DNA of 64,000 nt from NCBI GenBank assembly GCA_022225965.2, contig JAKJXP020000068.1, positions 1 through 64,000 of the forward strand. Direction: 5' to 3'. Below are positions 1 through 13,596 of the stretch, in pieces. The DNA comes from Diatrype stigma (taxonomy: Eukaryota; Ascomycota; Sordariomycetes; Xylariales; Diatrypaceae). The notes below the pieces were generated by a model. That model made no database searches. It was not told where the DNA came from and saw only the letters and a program-made list of their open reading frames with translations. Each line of letters starts with the position of its first letter. Positions within the stretch are counted from its first letter, which is position 1. A program made the translations under genes and the position numbers.

Positions 1-791
1 GGGGGTAGTTATGGATATACCTAATGATTCCCTCTAGTCATATCAAACGTAGTTGACTGGATATGGAAGAACCTGTTGGCGAGTAAGATATGTACCTATA
101 TTTTGAATAGTCTTCTAAGAACTATCGACTCCCACGAAGAAAGAATGCAAGACGGTCACAATATAGGATACACAAGTCCCAGGATGGGAAAACCTATTGC
201 CACGCCACATCACGCCAGTCGTCCTGTATGGAGATGCAGAACTGTCCCAGTGAGGTGAATGCTAATATGTTATGTGTATTGCCTAAGTTAACTTATACAA
301 CATCATCCCCTAGCCACATAATATAGTGGACGCGCACATAGTCACCACAGATCTACGACTTAGCCCTCACTCATGCATTCTGATATTTGATAACCACAGC
401 AACCCAAGTTGGCCTCGCCGAAGCCCTACCCTTTCTCATAGAAGACCTGGCTGTAACAGAGCCTAACATGATTGAAATCAGGCGATGAGTTAGCATAGCA
501 ACGTTGCCCTAGTCAGCCCCAGGTTGTTGGCTGTGGTTGCGTTACACATGGTGCACGTAGTTGTGTTTATGATATCTCCTAGTCCTCGAATCTCACAAGT
601 ACCGCACTGCTTTTAATTTCGATGGTAGGCCAAGCCGCCGTAGAAGGTCAGGTACCAACCAGCCTTCAAGTCTCGGTCTGTTGGTGAGCTTCTACTAAGC
701 AGATCGCCACTTGGTTTCTAATACTCTTACTACAGTTGTGTACTTTTCTCTCCTTTGACTCAAGTCTACACTAGTGCTCTCACTTCTCTTA

Positions 792-818
792 TTCTCTCTC
801 TCTCTCTCGCTCTCTCTG
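792..818. repeat. CT microsatellite
   Basis: An almost pure CT dinucleotide run with one CG interruption. It lies in non-coding DNA. Confidence 0.9.
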
Positions 819-3800
819 TATGTGCTGACGCAGGCTCATAAAAAGGACAAGACTGATATATATCACGTCCGTGCGTTGGGGAGCTCGCGAAGTTCGGAGA
901 TGGGGGCTTGTCTTGGATAGTGAGTGAGGTAGGACATTTCTGTATCGCCCACTCTGAGACACCCGTACAATCGGGTTAACAGTATGCGACAACGTACACG
1001 TACACGTACACACGATGTACACATATAGATATATAGATTGGAACCATGCCCAACGGCGTACAAAGTCAGTTAGCTATTAGCCTCTCAAGCCAGCCTTGCA
1101 AGCTACTTAGTTAGCTAGAGAGGAACTTTGTACGAACCCAAGTATCGACAAAGCCCATCAAGCCAAGCCCTGTACGTCAGAACTGCGGAATGAACCACAC
1201 GGCTTCTTCGGAGAAGTCATCGTAACTACCCCATCATCACAGCCATCATTCATCATCATCATCATCGCCGGGTTTAGCTAATTAATAGTGTACCAACATC
1301 AGCACTTGTCTAATAGTTACGGTACATACCCACAGACTGAGTAAGATAATTGCAGGCAATAAGATGAGATGTCATACGTAATCAGGTACTTTGTCCTTTT
1401 TTTTCACCCCCTTTCTACTCCATATGTCTATCTCCGGGCGATTCACCGTCATACGAAGGGTCTCAAAGAACGGAAAGGACGCCTTCTGTCTTGGAAAGTT
1501 CCATTACATTGGGTCAAATGAAAAAAGTCATCTCTGCAGCTTCATTCTGAATGAAGAAAGAATTGAAGAAGAAACAGTTCACAGCTTGCAGATCCCTACC
1601 GGTTTGCGCAAGAAAGTGCTGACGATATTACAGTAAGTCGGCGAGCACGCAGGCTTTGCTGCGCCGACTACCGTAGCTGAGATTCCTCCTACAGAAATTG
1701 ACCAACAAAACGCGTGTCAGAGGAGAGACGCCTCAGACCCTTCATGCAGAGAAGGGACTCAGGAACCGTCTAGCCACTGCCGCGCACGCCGGAAAAGATC
1801 GCTGCCTATTGGGTTGGCGCAGCAGCCCTTTTTCTTTCGCGAACGCCGCATTGACGGGATGGATGCGCTTAGTACGATTTCTTACGAGGCGACTCCGAAA
1901 GATGTCACTCCTTCGCTCACACCCGCGCTCTCACCCACTCGCCCACTCACCCACTTCCCACTCCCCACTGCTCTTCTAGAAGAAAAAAGAGCACCAAAAT
2001 CCCTCGGCTCTTGGCGCACGTATGCAAGGGCTGATTGTCGTTGTGGAAAAGTTGAACCAACTACGGGATCTGTTACTGTTCCTGCCACATTAGCAATAAG
2101 CGGCAACAGCAGTAGCAGCAGCAGCAGCAGGATATCTGTTATCTAGAATATGAGCAGCTTCAATGTCATCACCTAATTATGTGTTATCACATGCTACTTC
2201 GGAGGCGGCCGTCTCACCCGAACTGCTCTCATTCCCCGCCTGCTAATACCAGCCCACTGCTCGGTCAGCCCTTCACGACAGGTCAAATCCATAGCGCAAC
2301 GTAGTATACATGCACGCCTACTCACCTATCCGCTGATAGATATGAGAGGGGGGAAGAACTAAAGTGTTGGAGATAACCTGATAGACCCCGGATTTTACCT
2401 CGTTCGAATGATGCCAACCACTGCTAATCCCGTGGGGGGAGATATATCGCCAATAGAAAGAGAGGTGGTGGGGAGACTCCTCTTCACTGCCGATGGTGGT
2501 GATATGTATAAGCTAGCACCATGAAGGTGTTATCACGTTGAGGACATGCCCCTCATGGCAGAGCGAGATGCTACGCTGTTACCTAAGGCCGATGAGGTAA
2601 TAGGCCTTGGCTGCCATGTATGAACTAGCTACCTAGTACCCAGTGAAGATAGACGGAGTGGATGCTACGTGCCATATACAAAAGATGGTGGCAGGCTTGA
2701 TTGTTAATGATCGCCTCGTCCTTAGGCCACAGCACTGAACGGAACTTGCAGATGCCGGCGGGAGGTCTATATGATCTACAGATCGTTTGCCTCGGTTGAA
2801 GTTGATGGAAGTAAAGTACCGCCGAATCGCTGCTCTATGATCTGGATCTAGACTTGAGGAACAACAACCGTCTATGCAATAAGGGGGCACGACCTGTCGA
2901 TCTCGGATGTCAGCACTGAAGGCGGGAAATACACCGCATGTACGAATAGATTCGCAGCTAGTGAGGCTGAATCGGCATGTTCAACATCCTGCTGTAACGG
3001 GGTAGTGTAATCTTCACTTCTATCTCGGTGATCAGCGTGAATGAATCAAACAACTGGCAGGGACGACCAACAACCCCCAGGTGATTGAGTGACAACTCTA
3101 TCAGAAGAACCGCGGGCGAATTACCGTAACAGGCCGGGAAACACACGTAGGATTTGATCAGTGCCTCCCTCGGGGTGAACACATCAAGGAGCTTGAGGGG
3201 TGTGTATAGTCAAGTCGATGGTGGCAAGTTAAAGAACTTAGGCGAGCCCGCACGGGGTAACCACCTGTGACCCGCGCCGGCACCGTCACGTCCTTCAAGT
3301 TCCCCTCAGCACACCATAAGCGTTCTAATCATACCATCAACACGCAATGCCCTGGCAAAACAACAGCATGAAGCATCGTCAAGGCTGTAAACCGAGGCTG
3401 TAGAGTTGAATAGGGTATGGCCCTGGAAGCTTCGACTCCCCTCCCCAGCTCCGCCACGGAGCCCTACAGCGAGTAGGAGAGAGCCTCTCTTGCACGATAG
3501 ACCATGGTGGGGAGCCTCCACTTGAGAAACAAAGATCCGATGCCGTTTCGAAACAAAACTTTAAATGACATAGTCCACATGTATGTAGCCGGCAGCGATG
3601 CCGGCGCCCGCACCAGCGCGTCTGTATGGTGGATGGCGAGACGATGAAGCGCGTTCCGCTGATGTATATGGGCGATGGGTCACTTAACAGATTGTGCTTG
3701 CTAGGAACAGGAAGGTGGTTAGCCGGTAGCTTAGTGATTCTCCAGTATAGACTGATAAATCTGCGTTGAACCCCTCCTGCACCCCTGAGTTGAACCTGGT

Positions 3801-4050
3801 CCTCAGTTTGGAGATATCTGATATTGTGTTCTATTTTTGGATACCCCAGAAACATAGCGCATAAATTAGATGCCGCAGAGTCGCAGTGCAGAACGCCATT
3901 ACTGGCAAGGTTATACTGGCCAGGTTACTGCCGCGATGTTGTCAGCCGGCCGGGCCCCTATAAGATTCAAATGAACCGTTTGGGGGAGGCTGAGCGGCAT
4001 GAGCTGTTAGGGCTTGCCCTGCAGGCGTATGAGGGGGAAGTTGTCGGCAA

Positions 4051-4092
4051 CACCGTTGTCGGCTTGACCAAGGGTTTGAATCCCTCACGGTG
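4051..4092 (+). other. tRNA-like minihelix (relic)
   Basis: A 6-bp outer stem (CACCGT with ACGGTG) encloses a 4-bp AGGG/CCCT stem with the 7-base loop TTTGAAT. This has the shape of a tRNA acceptor stem plus T-arm. Only about 14 bases separate the 5' acceptor strand from the T-arm, so the D-arm and anticodon arm are missing. It cannot be a functional tRNA. It may be a deleted tRNA or SINE remnant, or chance. Confidence 0.3.
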
Positions 4093-5079
4093 ATCGATCT
4101 CGGACGACCTCGGCGGAGATCTATGGGTAACAAAGCACGACTGTCGATCCGGGCCCATTTCAGATGGCATATACCGTGCTTCTCACATGTTACCTAGCTT
4201 GAAAACCGACCCAAGCCTTTTATGGTTGCTTTGGATTACTCACATGATGGTAGCTTGAAGAGGCCATTACAACGTAGCAGTCTTCACCACAGTAGTTGGA
4301 CCGAACCAAGCCCCGAACAACACTAGGGACTCGTGGGGGGTAAAGCAGCGAAGTGCAGTTGAAATTGCAGATTGTAATGTAATCCACGATCAAAATAGCA
4401 TCATGACGATGCTCCAGAGCCAGAGGGAGAACCTATGTAGGCGAATCTTGCCTCTGTTTTAGGTGGATAACAGGCGTGTCAGATCATGTGCTGACTCAGG
4501 TGGATTGGCCTTTTTACCTATGAGATAGGTAACAATAGGCAACACGACCAGCCACAGGTTTCATCTGCCACAGCCACGCCGTAGGCTGCCTGAGATGCCG
4601 GATGTATCAGGAGTGCTTGAAGTACCGGGCCTAAGGCGGTCATTGCGTTGCTCCGGCTGGAAAGCCTAGCGATGCTAAGATAGCAGGGTGGTGTCTATTA
4701 ATGGTGACATCAGCAGAGGATGGGAAGACCGAGACCCTACTTCTTCATGGTAGTGGTAAAAGCCGTAGCCGTAACGGCAAAGGACAAGCCAGGTAACAAT
4801 GCAAGGGCTCTTGAAGCGGCCGACACAACGCTAGGTTCAACCTACGGGCAGTTATGCAGTTCTCTAAGCTGAGCTTAGTCGACGGCTTCCCACGGTCACC
4901 CCTTGTCCTTGCGGGTTGTGGGTTCAAAGGATTCTTAAAATACCTACATTAGAGAGGAGCTGGAGAGGTGAGCTGAGAGGGTAAGGCAGGCAGGCATGGG
5001 CCGGCTCAGGGCTTGCGCTTTGTGCACTGTCGATCAATGTATATAGCGGGTTAGGGCATGATGCGACATCTGGCTCGGT

Positions 5080-5103
5080 AGTCTGGCAGTCTGGCAGTCT
5101 GGT
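5080..5103. repeat. 8-bp tandem repeat GTCTGGCA x3
   Basis: Three copies of GTCTGGCA, the last one diverging. The same octamer is repeated at 14441-14467, so the two arrays share a unit about 9 kb apart. Confidence 0.8.
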
Positions 5104-5849
5104 AGCGTCTGGAAGTGTAGAAGTGCAGTGAAATGAAGGCTCAGACGCTGAGAATAAGCAGTAGAAATGCCTCTGATGGACCGATGGAGTAAGTGTAGTT
5201 GGGGCGTGAGCTGGGCGTGCCTGAAATAGTGGGCCACAGTACTGGAGAATAGGGGAGAATAGTAATCTGGTGCAGGGGTAGGGCATCGTCAGGCCCCTCA
5301 TGGATCGCCGTTGATGGTATTGCCCGGTGTTAGCCAGTTAGACCTTTTGCCGCATCGGACGGTCGAGGGCTGTAGCCCGTCATCAATTGGTGCGTTACCG
5401 AAGGACAGCACTAACCCCCGCGTTTTCCATCTGGCCCCGGGCGCACGATCATAAGTAAGGTTGTTAGAGGTTGCCAGGTAGTTACAACAACCTGGACAGT
5501 CAGGGCCCAGGGGAGGAGATGGGAAATCGATGCCCTGCGCGTTGTGCCTACAGAGCCTCTCTCCTCTGCAAGTAATTGCCCGACGGAACGCCGGGCTAGC
5601 ACTGGTATTGGTCGATTCACTAGAGGCCGTTGTCACGACGCCAGCTTAGACATCTTGGCTGCCAGGCCATGACTTGTAGCCATTATACGCGGAACCGGGT
5701 AGCGAGTGCGAGCGACGCGCTTACATGTAATTTCCTGGGGTCGTGAACAGACGCGATGCATGATCAAGTGATTCGGGGTTGATGGCTCGTCGTTGTAGCA
5801 TGGTGTGGTGAGTAGGTAGACCAGGTGGTGGCCTGTTGGATATCACGTT

Positions 5850-5974
5850 GCTTGGTGCTTGGTGCTTGGTGCTTGGTGCTTGGTGCTTGGTGCTTGGTGC
5901 TTGGTGCTTGGTGCTTGGTGCTTGGTGCTTGTTGCTTGTTGCTCGCTGTTTGATGCTTGATGCTTGATGCTTGC
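5850..5974. repeat. 7-bp tandem repeat GCTTGGT, about 12 copies plus diverged tail
   Basis: About twelve perfect heptamers GCTTGGT are followed by variant copies (GCTTGTT, then GCTTGAT). The array is clean on the left and degenerates to the right. Because 7 is not a multiple of 3, it makes a false 7-residue peptide repeat on the minus strand. I do not treat that as a gene. Confidence 0.95.
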
Positions 5975-6664
5975 TGGCTCACATGGCTCGACTGTCTCGT
6001 CGCAGTTCATCATCCCCAAAATAGCCCTCAGGAATTAATAGCATCACTCCCTGTAACTACCTACAGCAGTAAACATCACTTATCACTTACAAATGCGCCG
6101 AGAACATTGCGGGTCGGTTTCACCAACCCGGCTTTTTGGAGCCGATAGAAATATATTGTTTATTCAATACTTGGCCAACGGAGGCTTGGTTCGATGATGA
6201 CGGGCAGTTGACCATGTCGGGCCCGTTTCGACAAGCTTTTGATATTTGAGCCGCATTCTGCAGCAAACCGATACATATGTAGGTTGCATGGAACACGAGG
6301 TCTTGTGTGTCCATACCTACCTAGAGAAAAAAGCAACAGAATATGGAGCAGAGTCTGCTGACACCACCTATTGGTTCGGTTTGCCGAGTCTGTTTCGCTT
6401 GGGATATGATTCCTCATACTACGTCGCTGGAAGGGCCTGTAGATGGTGTGTCACACCAAAGGCTCAGAATGCAGCATCTGATCTTCTAATGACGATCGCG
6501 GTTGCTGCCGATGGGTGGTGATCAGGTTGGTGGGATGGGTGGAGAAGAGTTCCAAGGTCAACACTTACGGGTAGCTATAGTGTAGCTATAGCTATAGTGG
6601 GTGAGTGGCTACTCTCTCAGCTCTTGGCCTCCTATAACCCACCCACAGCCGGCTGAGCCGTTGA

Positions 6665-6698
6665 GGTTGTCAGGTTGTCAGGTTGTCAGGTTGTCAGT
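6665..6698. repeat. 8-bp tandem repeat GGTTGTCA x4
   Basis: Four near-perfect copies in non-coding DNA. Confidence 0.85.
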
Positions 6699-8333
6699 TT
6701 TGTGTTGCTTGCGGTTGTGTGTGTGTATGTATACAGCTGCCGACCTACCACCACCTGGGCAGCTTAGACTAAGTGTACCTATATAACCCCCACTTTCGAA
6801 CCTACCACAAATACAATACATACATGTATGTACACATTAGCACACATCTTATATAGGTAGTATGCGTGCATAAGTGCTATAGGGGCTACAGGGGGTGCAG
6901 TATAATTTGTTCCTGCTGACATAATTGATCATACTGCTTGTGCACGAGGTTCTGCTTCTTTATGAACACCCCATATCGAGAGTAATGGAGGGCAGCATGA
7001 AGCTTCATTGGACGATGCCATTGGCAGGACGGTTCTCGGTAATGCAAGCTAAGGCCAGGACGTTGCAACGTTACTTGATCATTTAGCTCTTGATCTTATG
7101 CACGCGGCAACCTATCAGAGGCAGCGCTAAGGCTTTGACAACCTACAGCAGGCTTGACCATTTTCAGGTTCGCGCGGGCCTAGCAGATGGAAGACGGGCT
7201 CGCGATTCAACTACCACCTCTGCCAGGCTGCCCTAATGAATATACCTAAGGTACTAATCGATTACTAGCCGTACCCCATACAGATGACAGACGATAGATC
7301 CGCGGGAATAGGAGCAAAACGTCCACCAGGAAATCATGTTTGTTTCCAACAGTACTTCAAAGATTGGGGAAAACAAGATTTATACATCTTGGACGGCTGG
7401 AAGCAGCCACATGATGGCCGTCGTGAGACTCGTGAGACGGCAGAGAGCACCATTGGTTGCCAGGAGACAATAACGAATGATGTTGAATAAACTACTAGTC
7501 ACGTATTTGCTTCGGTACGAGGTATTCTGCGGCGTATACATAGTAGTGGTCAACAAGGGCGCCAAAACCTCCCGGAGAATTCAACAGATCGGGAAGCGTA
7601 TACCCGTTGAAGCGAGCATCTCGGCAGTCCGTCGATTTCCATGATAATCTGGAGTCCCGGTGAGTGAATGGGGAATGGTCCCGCGGTAGCTTGTGCGGCG
7701 CGGGATGGAGCTATCGCAGCACCAGGGGAGGGGGGCCGTTAATCAATGATGAGGTAACTGAAAAGCTCATGTCCTGTTTATCAACGATAACAGCTGTATG
7801 CAAATACTAATGAAGAATGCAGCAATATCGACACACATATCTTTAATGGGGCCCTGTTTTTCTGCCCGTTCAGGTACGCTCTTCGCCGGAATCCGAATTA
7901 ACCGCTGATCGTCGAGGGCCATTGTCCAGCCCTATGGATAGATTGAAATATCCGAACACCGAAAAAGCATGTGAAACGAGATGCCATAGCTGACTACGTG
8001 ATGATGACTATACCAGCCAGTGGCCGAATCCTCATCACGACCTGTGTAACTATTCTTGGAAGAAGCATGTCCTTAAGTATTACTGTCCCTATCTGGTGCT
8101 CCAGGTCACAACCGACTCCGTCGATTAAAGCCGAGCTCAGGGCGCAAAACCCCGAAACCTCATTCTCACCGGCCGAAAAATCAAGGCTGGGCTGGACTGG
8201 AAGAAACCTCTCCGTCCGATGTCTTGCGTTAGCAAGGCTCGGTGCTAGAATGAGCCGACAAGAAGTGGGGGCGCCTTCTTCAAATGGTCCAATCGTATGC
8301 CCTCAGCTCAGGAATGGACAAGGGGGCGCCCCC

Positions 8334-8426
8334 ATGGTATAGTGGTAACGGTGGCTGATAGCTCGCCTTGGCATGTCGTTTACTTAAAAGTCGAGCCGGG
8401 CAGCCAGGGCAAGTCTTGGTTCGAGT
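8334..8426 (+). other. tRNA/SINE-like A-box and B-box pair (relic)
   Basis: ATGGTATAGTGGTAAC at 8334-8349 closely resembles a tRNA D-arm with a Pol III A box. GGTTCGAGT at 8418-8426 resembles the first part of a B box. The boxes are about 85 bases apart, wider than in an intronless tRNA. The T-stem does not pair properly and I find no matching acceptor stem. This is best read as a tRNA-derived relic (SINE head or decayed tRNA), with low certainty. Confidence 0.25.
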
Positions 8427-8830
8427 GGCTTGATTCCTGTAGTCCTGAAATAACTTGGACCAATCAGCTTGGCCGAACGAGCGGGAGAGGCGAGAGTGGA
8501 GCGGGAACTACCTCGATGCGTAGTGCGGCGTTCTGTGCCTAATTTGCCCGCCACACATGCCCCAGGTAAGCTTATTTATCGCTGCTACTGATTAGTTTGG
8601 CCAGTATTGGTGGGTTTCTGTGCAGGCTTCCTCGGCCCTTCTAGCGCTAAACAGCCACTAAGTGCGAGGTCCCTTGTAGACGTTACATACATATGAAGGG
8701 GTGTATCTGTTATCCTCCCCTCTCTATTTGTACACCTTCTCTCTCGAGATAGCTCGATTCGTCCTTTGCCTCTAAGATCGGTGGGCTGATAAGAGACGGC
8801 CGCCGGCTTTATCACTGGTCAACGGCCGAC

Positions 8831-8890
8831 ATGTGCATCTTTCCATGTGCATCTTTCCATGTGCATCTTTCCATGTGCATCTCCCCATGT
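8831..8890. repeat. 14-bp minisatellite x4
   Basis: Three exact copies of ATGTGCATCTTTCC are followed by one with two changes in its last bases and then ATGT. A telomere-like motif lies about 30 bases downstream. Confidence 0.95.
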
Positions 8891-8917
8891 ATGTTGTAGT
8901 CCCTACAGCCGTACTAA

Positions 8918-8933
8918 GGGTTAGGGTTATTGG
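8918..8933 (+). repeat. Short interstitial telomere-like motif
   Basis: AAGGGTTAGGGTTATT contains roughly two TTAGGG units. It is too short to be a telomere and may be chance or a scar. Confidence 0.4.
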
Positions 8934-11900
8934 CGGAGTTGCGCTGCATTCACTACATGAATGCATGTACGACAAAACAGCAACGCTGGGAGTATTTCGT
9001 CGCTATACATTGGCGACCTAGAGGCTAGAGCCAGCGTTCTACACAAATCGCGGCTGGCCGGTTGATTACCTGATTGCTTGATGACAGTTTGAAAGCGCAT
9101 GCCAAGATACTGATCCTCTTTTCCACCACAAGCGACGTGAAAGCGAGGGGGGGTTATCAGCATCAGCTATAACTCGATGCCCTCCCACGCCCTGGCCTCC
9201 CTGTAGGGTCTCCGCTGATACGAGTCTACGAGCCAGGCCGTTCGCTTCCTGGCTGTCGTGCTTCACACTACATATGTCGCTTCGAGATAAGATGCATACC
9301 GACGCCAGGTTGCTGCCGTCCATCCCCATTTCGTGATGGAAAGCCAGGGCTTCTAGAAACGCGGTACAGCAGTTCGTATCGCGGTTGTGTGGCCAGCACT
9401 GACGGCGGCATAGCCAGAATGGGAAGGCTTCGAGAAATATCGAGCATCGGCACAGTAGTATGCTGTCGTTGCACTGCAGAATATGTAGGAAGATGTAGGA
9501 CTGGCGCTCCATCTGGTGATCTTGGTTGTTGCTTGAGTTGTGGGCATCTATGCACCGAGAAGGCTAGCAACGGGGGAGTATACCGGGCCAAGACTCTGTT
9601 TGGAGGCTAACTTGCAAGTGGATTGCATCGGCCTCTTGTCCCTTGCGGCTTGGCACCCTGGCGCCGTTGCTCTTTGCGAGCTAGACTCATTAACAGGGAG
9701 GAGGTATAGCTGTGGCAACAAATCATGAACCGCGAGGATGTTAACTACGCGATGCTTGAAAGTGATGTGTTCTGGTCTGAACTGGATTGAGGCATTTCCC
9801 GACGGCCTAAACAGATCGATGAATTATATCATCACCTCGATCTAATAAGAGGCTCGATCGAGAAACAAGGAGCGAGATGTGACGTCGTGGCGCTTTGTTC
9901 TGCGCCTCAATACGGGAGGGGTTCCGCAGCACCTGGCAGTTATGAGTTGCAGCCGCCCCCTATCCCCTAAGGCTGCAGGTAACACATCAATGTGTGACGA
10001 GAAACCTGCGTCGGGATCGTCAGGAGGATGTTTAAAGACACCTGGTTCATTTATCGAATGCATCCAGGTCCGGATCTTCAGCAGGAATTAGCATTACGGG
10101 TCGGCGGGGCTAACTACAATCGTCGATCGGTGAATTTCCTCTCGTATGGCATCCCGCATCACGCATCACACTCGAAAAAGTGAACGCCAGCGCCGGACGG
10201 ATAATTTATCTGTAGGGGTGATATCTCATATTTGAGACCCGAGGTGTTCGTGACATGGAGTACAAGAGAAGTACGAGAGAGGAAGAGGCAACGAGTTAGG
10301 GGCACACTATTTTGTAGACTAAAGGGGTGGCCTTGACTGATTGGGTAGACTTTCTCCTGTCCACCAAACCAATCACTAGGTTGCATGGTGTTGCTGCTGC
10401 TAGAAAACGAAACGTGACTTGTATGAAGTCTGGCACGTACACTCCGTAGTAATTCAACCCAGCAATCATGTTACAAGTTGGAGTCTGAGATGGTGTAATG
10501 GAAACTGCGTTTGATTGCGAGGCCTACAGCTTTAAGCAGCATCTCACATATGCAACTACTAGTGTGGTTGGTGATGAGCGTGCGTGTGAACAGAGGCGAG
10601 AGGGAACAGAGCGCCCAACTTCAAGGCAAGCAGGCAAGGATCAAGGCTTTATTCAACAACCTCAAGTCATGAAGGTCCGGGATAGGGCGTATTGTCGAAC
10701 ATTCTGTGCCGTCCGGCAAATGAACTATGCATCCTTAAAACTATGAATTCTCCGAATGGTTTACAAATGGCACAGGGCCGGAAGGGTCCTGCTTCCTACT
10801 GGCTACATGGACATCGCATTCCTACTCGAATACTCGCAGTTACAGCCGTTGCTTTTCGACTGATTATTAGTTCCGAGCGATACAACCAGAGACGGACAAT
10901 CACCCGGCCAAGTATCCTCGATCTCTGTGTGGGACGGAGAGTCGGCTCGAATCTTGACAAGAGCCAGTGGAGCCCGAAACAGGGAGCTGCATGGAAGGCG
11001 ATAAGCGGGGTCGTGGAAGCGAGGGGCCGGAGGAATGCCTCGAGTGTCTCGACGCATCGATCTTAATAAGAATACTAATATAGTGGCATCTGTATATTGA
11101 GTAGTATGCGTGGGATGACGTGCTATAACACTTACATTTTCCTGGATTGCAAAAGGCGGAGGTGGGCAGGTAGGTCAAGGGATCTCTAAGGTAGTAGTGT
11201 CACTCACGCATTAAGTTCTTACTGTGATGATGCGGTACTTCTTGAGAGGGAGGTTTCTCCCCCTGATCTGCCCTCCGCCTTTTTTGTATTGTTATGGTTA
11301 TTGTGGCGTAATCCGAGATCATGTCGATGTGTTGTTCTGTAACTAGTGAGTTGATGACGCTATAATTTAGATTCGGCTTGCTACTATCTCTCATCTTTGT
11401 CCTCTGTGATGAATATGCAGCTTATGAATATATTGATAATGAGAACAGCGATGACATGAGATAATCCTCTGCCAAGAGCAGATTATAATGAGATGGGATT
11501 TGGTTGCTGAGTCGTCACCCGGATCTGCTCCATTGATGGAGCGTTAGCCTCGAAAGTGTCCACCTCGTCTCTCGTCATTCTTGTCATACCCAGCTTTAGC
11601 GTCGCATGGCAAATGCCGACCTACGTTGGATGCGCTAAAATCTACCACCATTGGCCATATCGAGGGCCACCTACATGATTGTCTCAATCCCTGGTGGTTA
11701 GTCATCTCAGATATATCGTCTTACCTCTAGGTATAATATGTTGGATGATTAAGTGAACAAGCAATGAAGTGAACAATTTAATGTCAGTCTCATCTGATAA
11801 CGAAATACTAAACTGATCTGCTATTAGCGTGATCAATCATGTTGCAGATCCAAGTCATCCCTTGATACCACCAGACTACCGACCAATCAGGATAACCTGC

Positions 11901-13563
11901 CGACTATCTACCAAATCAAAGTAGACATACAGCACAATGACTGTATAGCTTGAAAGTGACACAAGAGGTCATATGAAGCCCATATAATTTATAAAGGAAA
12001 CAGGGTTATGGCCACCAAACGATTTATCATGAGTTCACCGAGTCTCGCAAAGACGGACAATATTCCTGAATTGGCTCGTTTGGCGTCGGCCCCAGCACTC
12101 ATCAAGAGCCTCTCATGCCGTGGTATCTTAGCAGTTACTCCCGCGATCTAAGACAATGTTCCGGTGTCGCCCTCTGCGCACGTCGATACACTATACTATA
12201 TATAAGGGCTCTTCATATTCCATGTGTGCAATAACTACCGAAGAATACGTTACCTGAGTGTTACGCATGAACCAGATTGAGAATGTCGGTTTCGGCTTGA
12301 CAATTAAGCTTTGACTGATCAGGATGAACAGGCCACAAAGTGCCCTGTGAGGGCGGCTCAGGGCCGATCATGTTTCTATTGATAGCAGCGCTGAACGACC
12401 GGGGCAGCAGATCATGGACGGGGCTTCATTTCGAATCTACAGCAGCTATGTGCGAGGCTAAATGATCAGAGGTCACGCCTTGGCACCTGAGGGAGCTGAG
12501 AGCTGATTCTATTAGTTGTGTCCCTGGACATGCAACATGCAAAAGCTTCTTTCGACCAAGATCGGCGCATGTGTTGCTAATGAATCCGGAGACCATGCTG
12601 TGAACTTGACGCTTTTCGATGCCTCACGCATAGCATGGGCAAGACGGCATGTAACGAGAGCTCTAGAGTAGTAAGCACGCCTGGTTAGGTACCTATTAAT
12701 GGGGCTCCTGGGTCTGAGTGGTTCTGCCAAGACAGTAGGCAGCTCTGAACCGGCATCTTTTTTTCGTGGTTACTGCATCAAGACAGACAAGGTCACCACG
12801 ATAATTTGGAGAGGGTAGCTGTATATCTATATATAAAAGTAAACATTGCAGTGTGCAATAAGCACGTTGTCACGGCAGCGGAGGGTCGTCTTATAGCGAG
12901 CTAGCACGCAACCGTCTTCACGAATGCCATTATCCAACACGAGCAACGAGGTAACATCTATCGTCAAAACGGGATAGGCGACAGGAGACGACCGGAAACA
13001 AAAACGGGAATCAGCGTTAGTGGATATCGAACTAGTTATGTCTTTGGAGCCTCTCCAACCGCTTAGCGACGATGTGCACACCTGCCCTTGTCTGCGTATA
13101 CGTCTATACGTATGGAGTACTATAGGTCGTCTAACATTAGTGTCCATCTCTCCATATGGCTGCCCCATCTAATACAACGCTCACCAGCTAAGCGACAGTT
13201 GTGAGTTTATTAAGTATACGTTTTTGTAACGAGATTACATGTGTTTCATGAAGTGCTTACCTGCGCTGCGGACTGCGCGGCACCCCGGCATGGCATGATG
13301 GTCCCTATGTAGGTAGAAATGCCTTGAACCTCACCATAGTGGACCTTTCACTAAGCAAAATCCTATGTTTAGCGCGCTTCTTTCTGTATTGTATTCCTCA
13401 CCCCCGCCATCTTGAAAGCGCCCCTGTAATTGTAGGGCCTCGGCTGTTGAGTGGCCAGGTAGCATCCGTGCGCACGATGCCATCGGCTCACAAAGACTAA
13501 ACACTGGGTTCCCCTACGTAGTGGCCGATTCCTTGCGGCAATCACGAGTAGGCCTCACCAAGC

Positions 13564-13596
13564 TGGGCAAGGTGGGCAAGGTGGGCAAGTTGGGCG
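13564..13596. repeat. 9-bp tandem repeat TGGGCAAGG x3
   Basis: Three copies, the third with one substitution, in non-coding DNA. Confidence 0.85.

Noticed and set aside
3379..3855. 158-codon open frame on the minus strand
   Set aside because: No domain, no splice context and mixed composition; frames of this length are expected by chance in 16 kb.
5764..5982. Minus-strand frame with a seven-residue STKHQAP-type repeat
   Set aside because: It is a by-product of the 7-base DNA repeat read in three phases; there is no support outside the array.
9066..9512. 148-codon open frame on the minus strand, faintly HET-like wording
   Set aside because: The resemblance is a few residues only, and overlapping frames on both strands are equally long.
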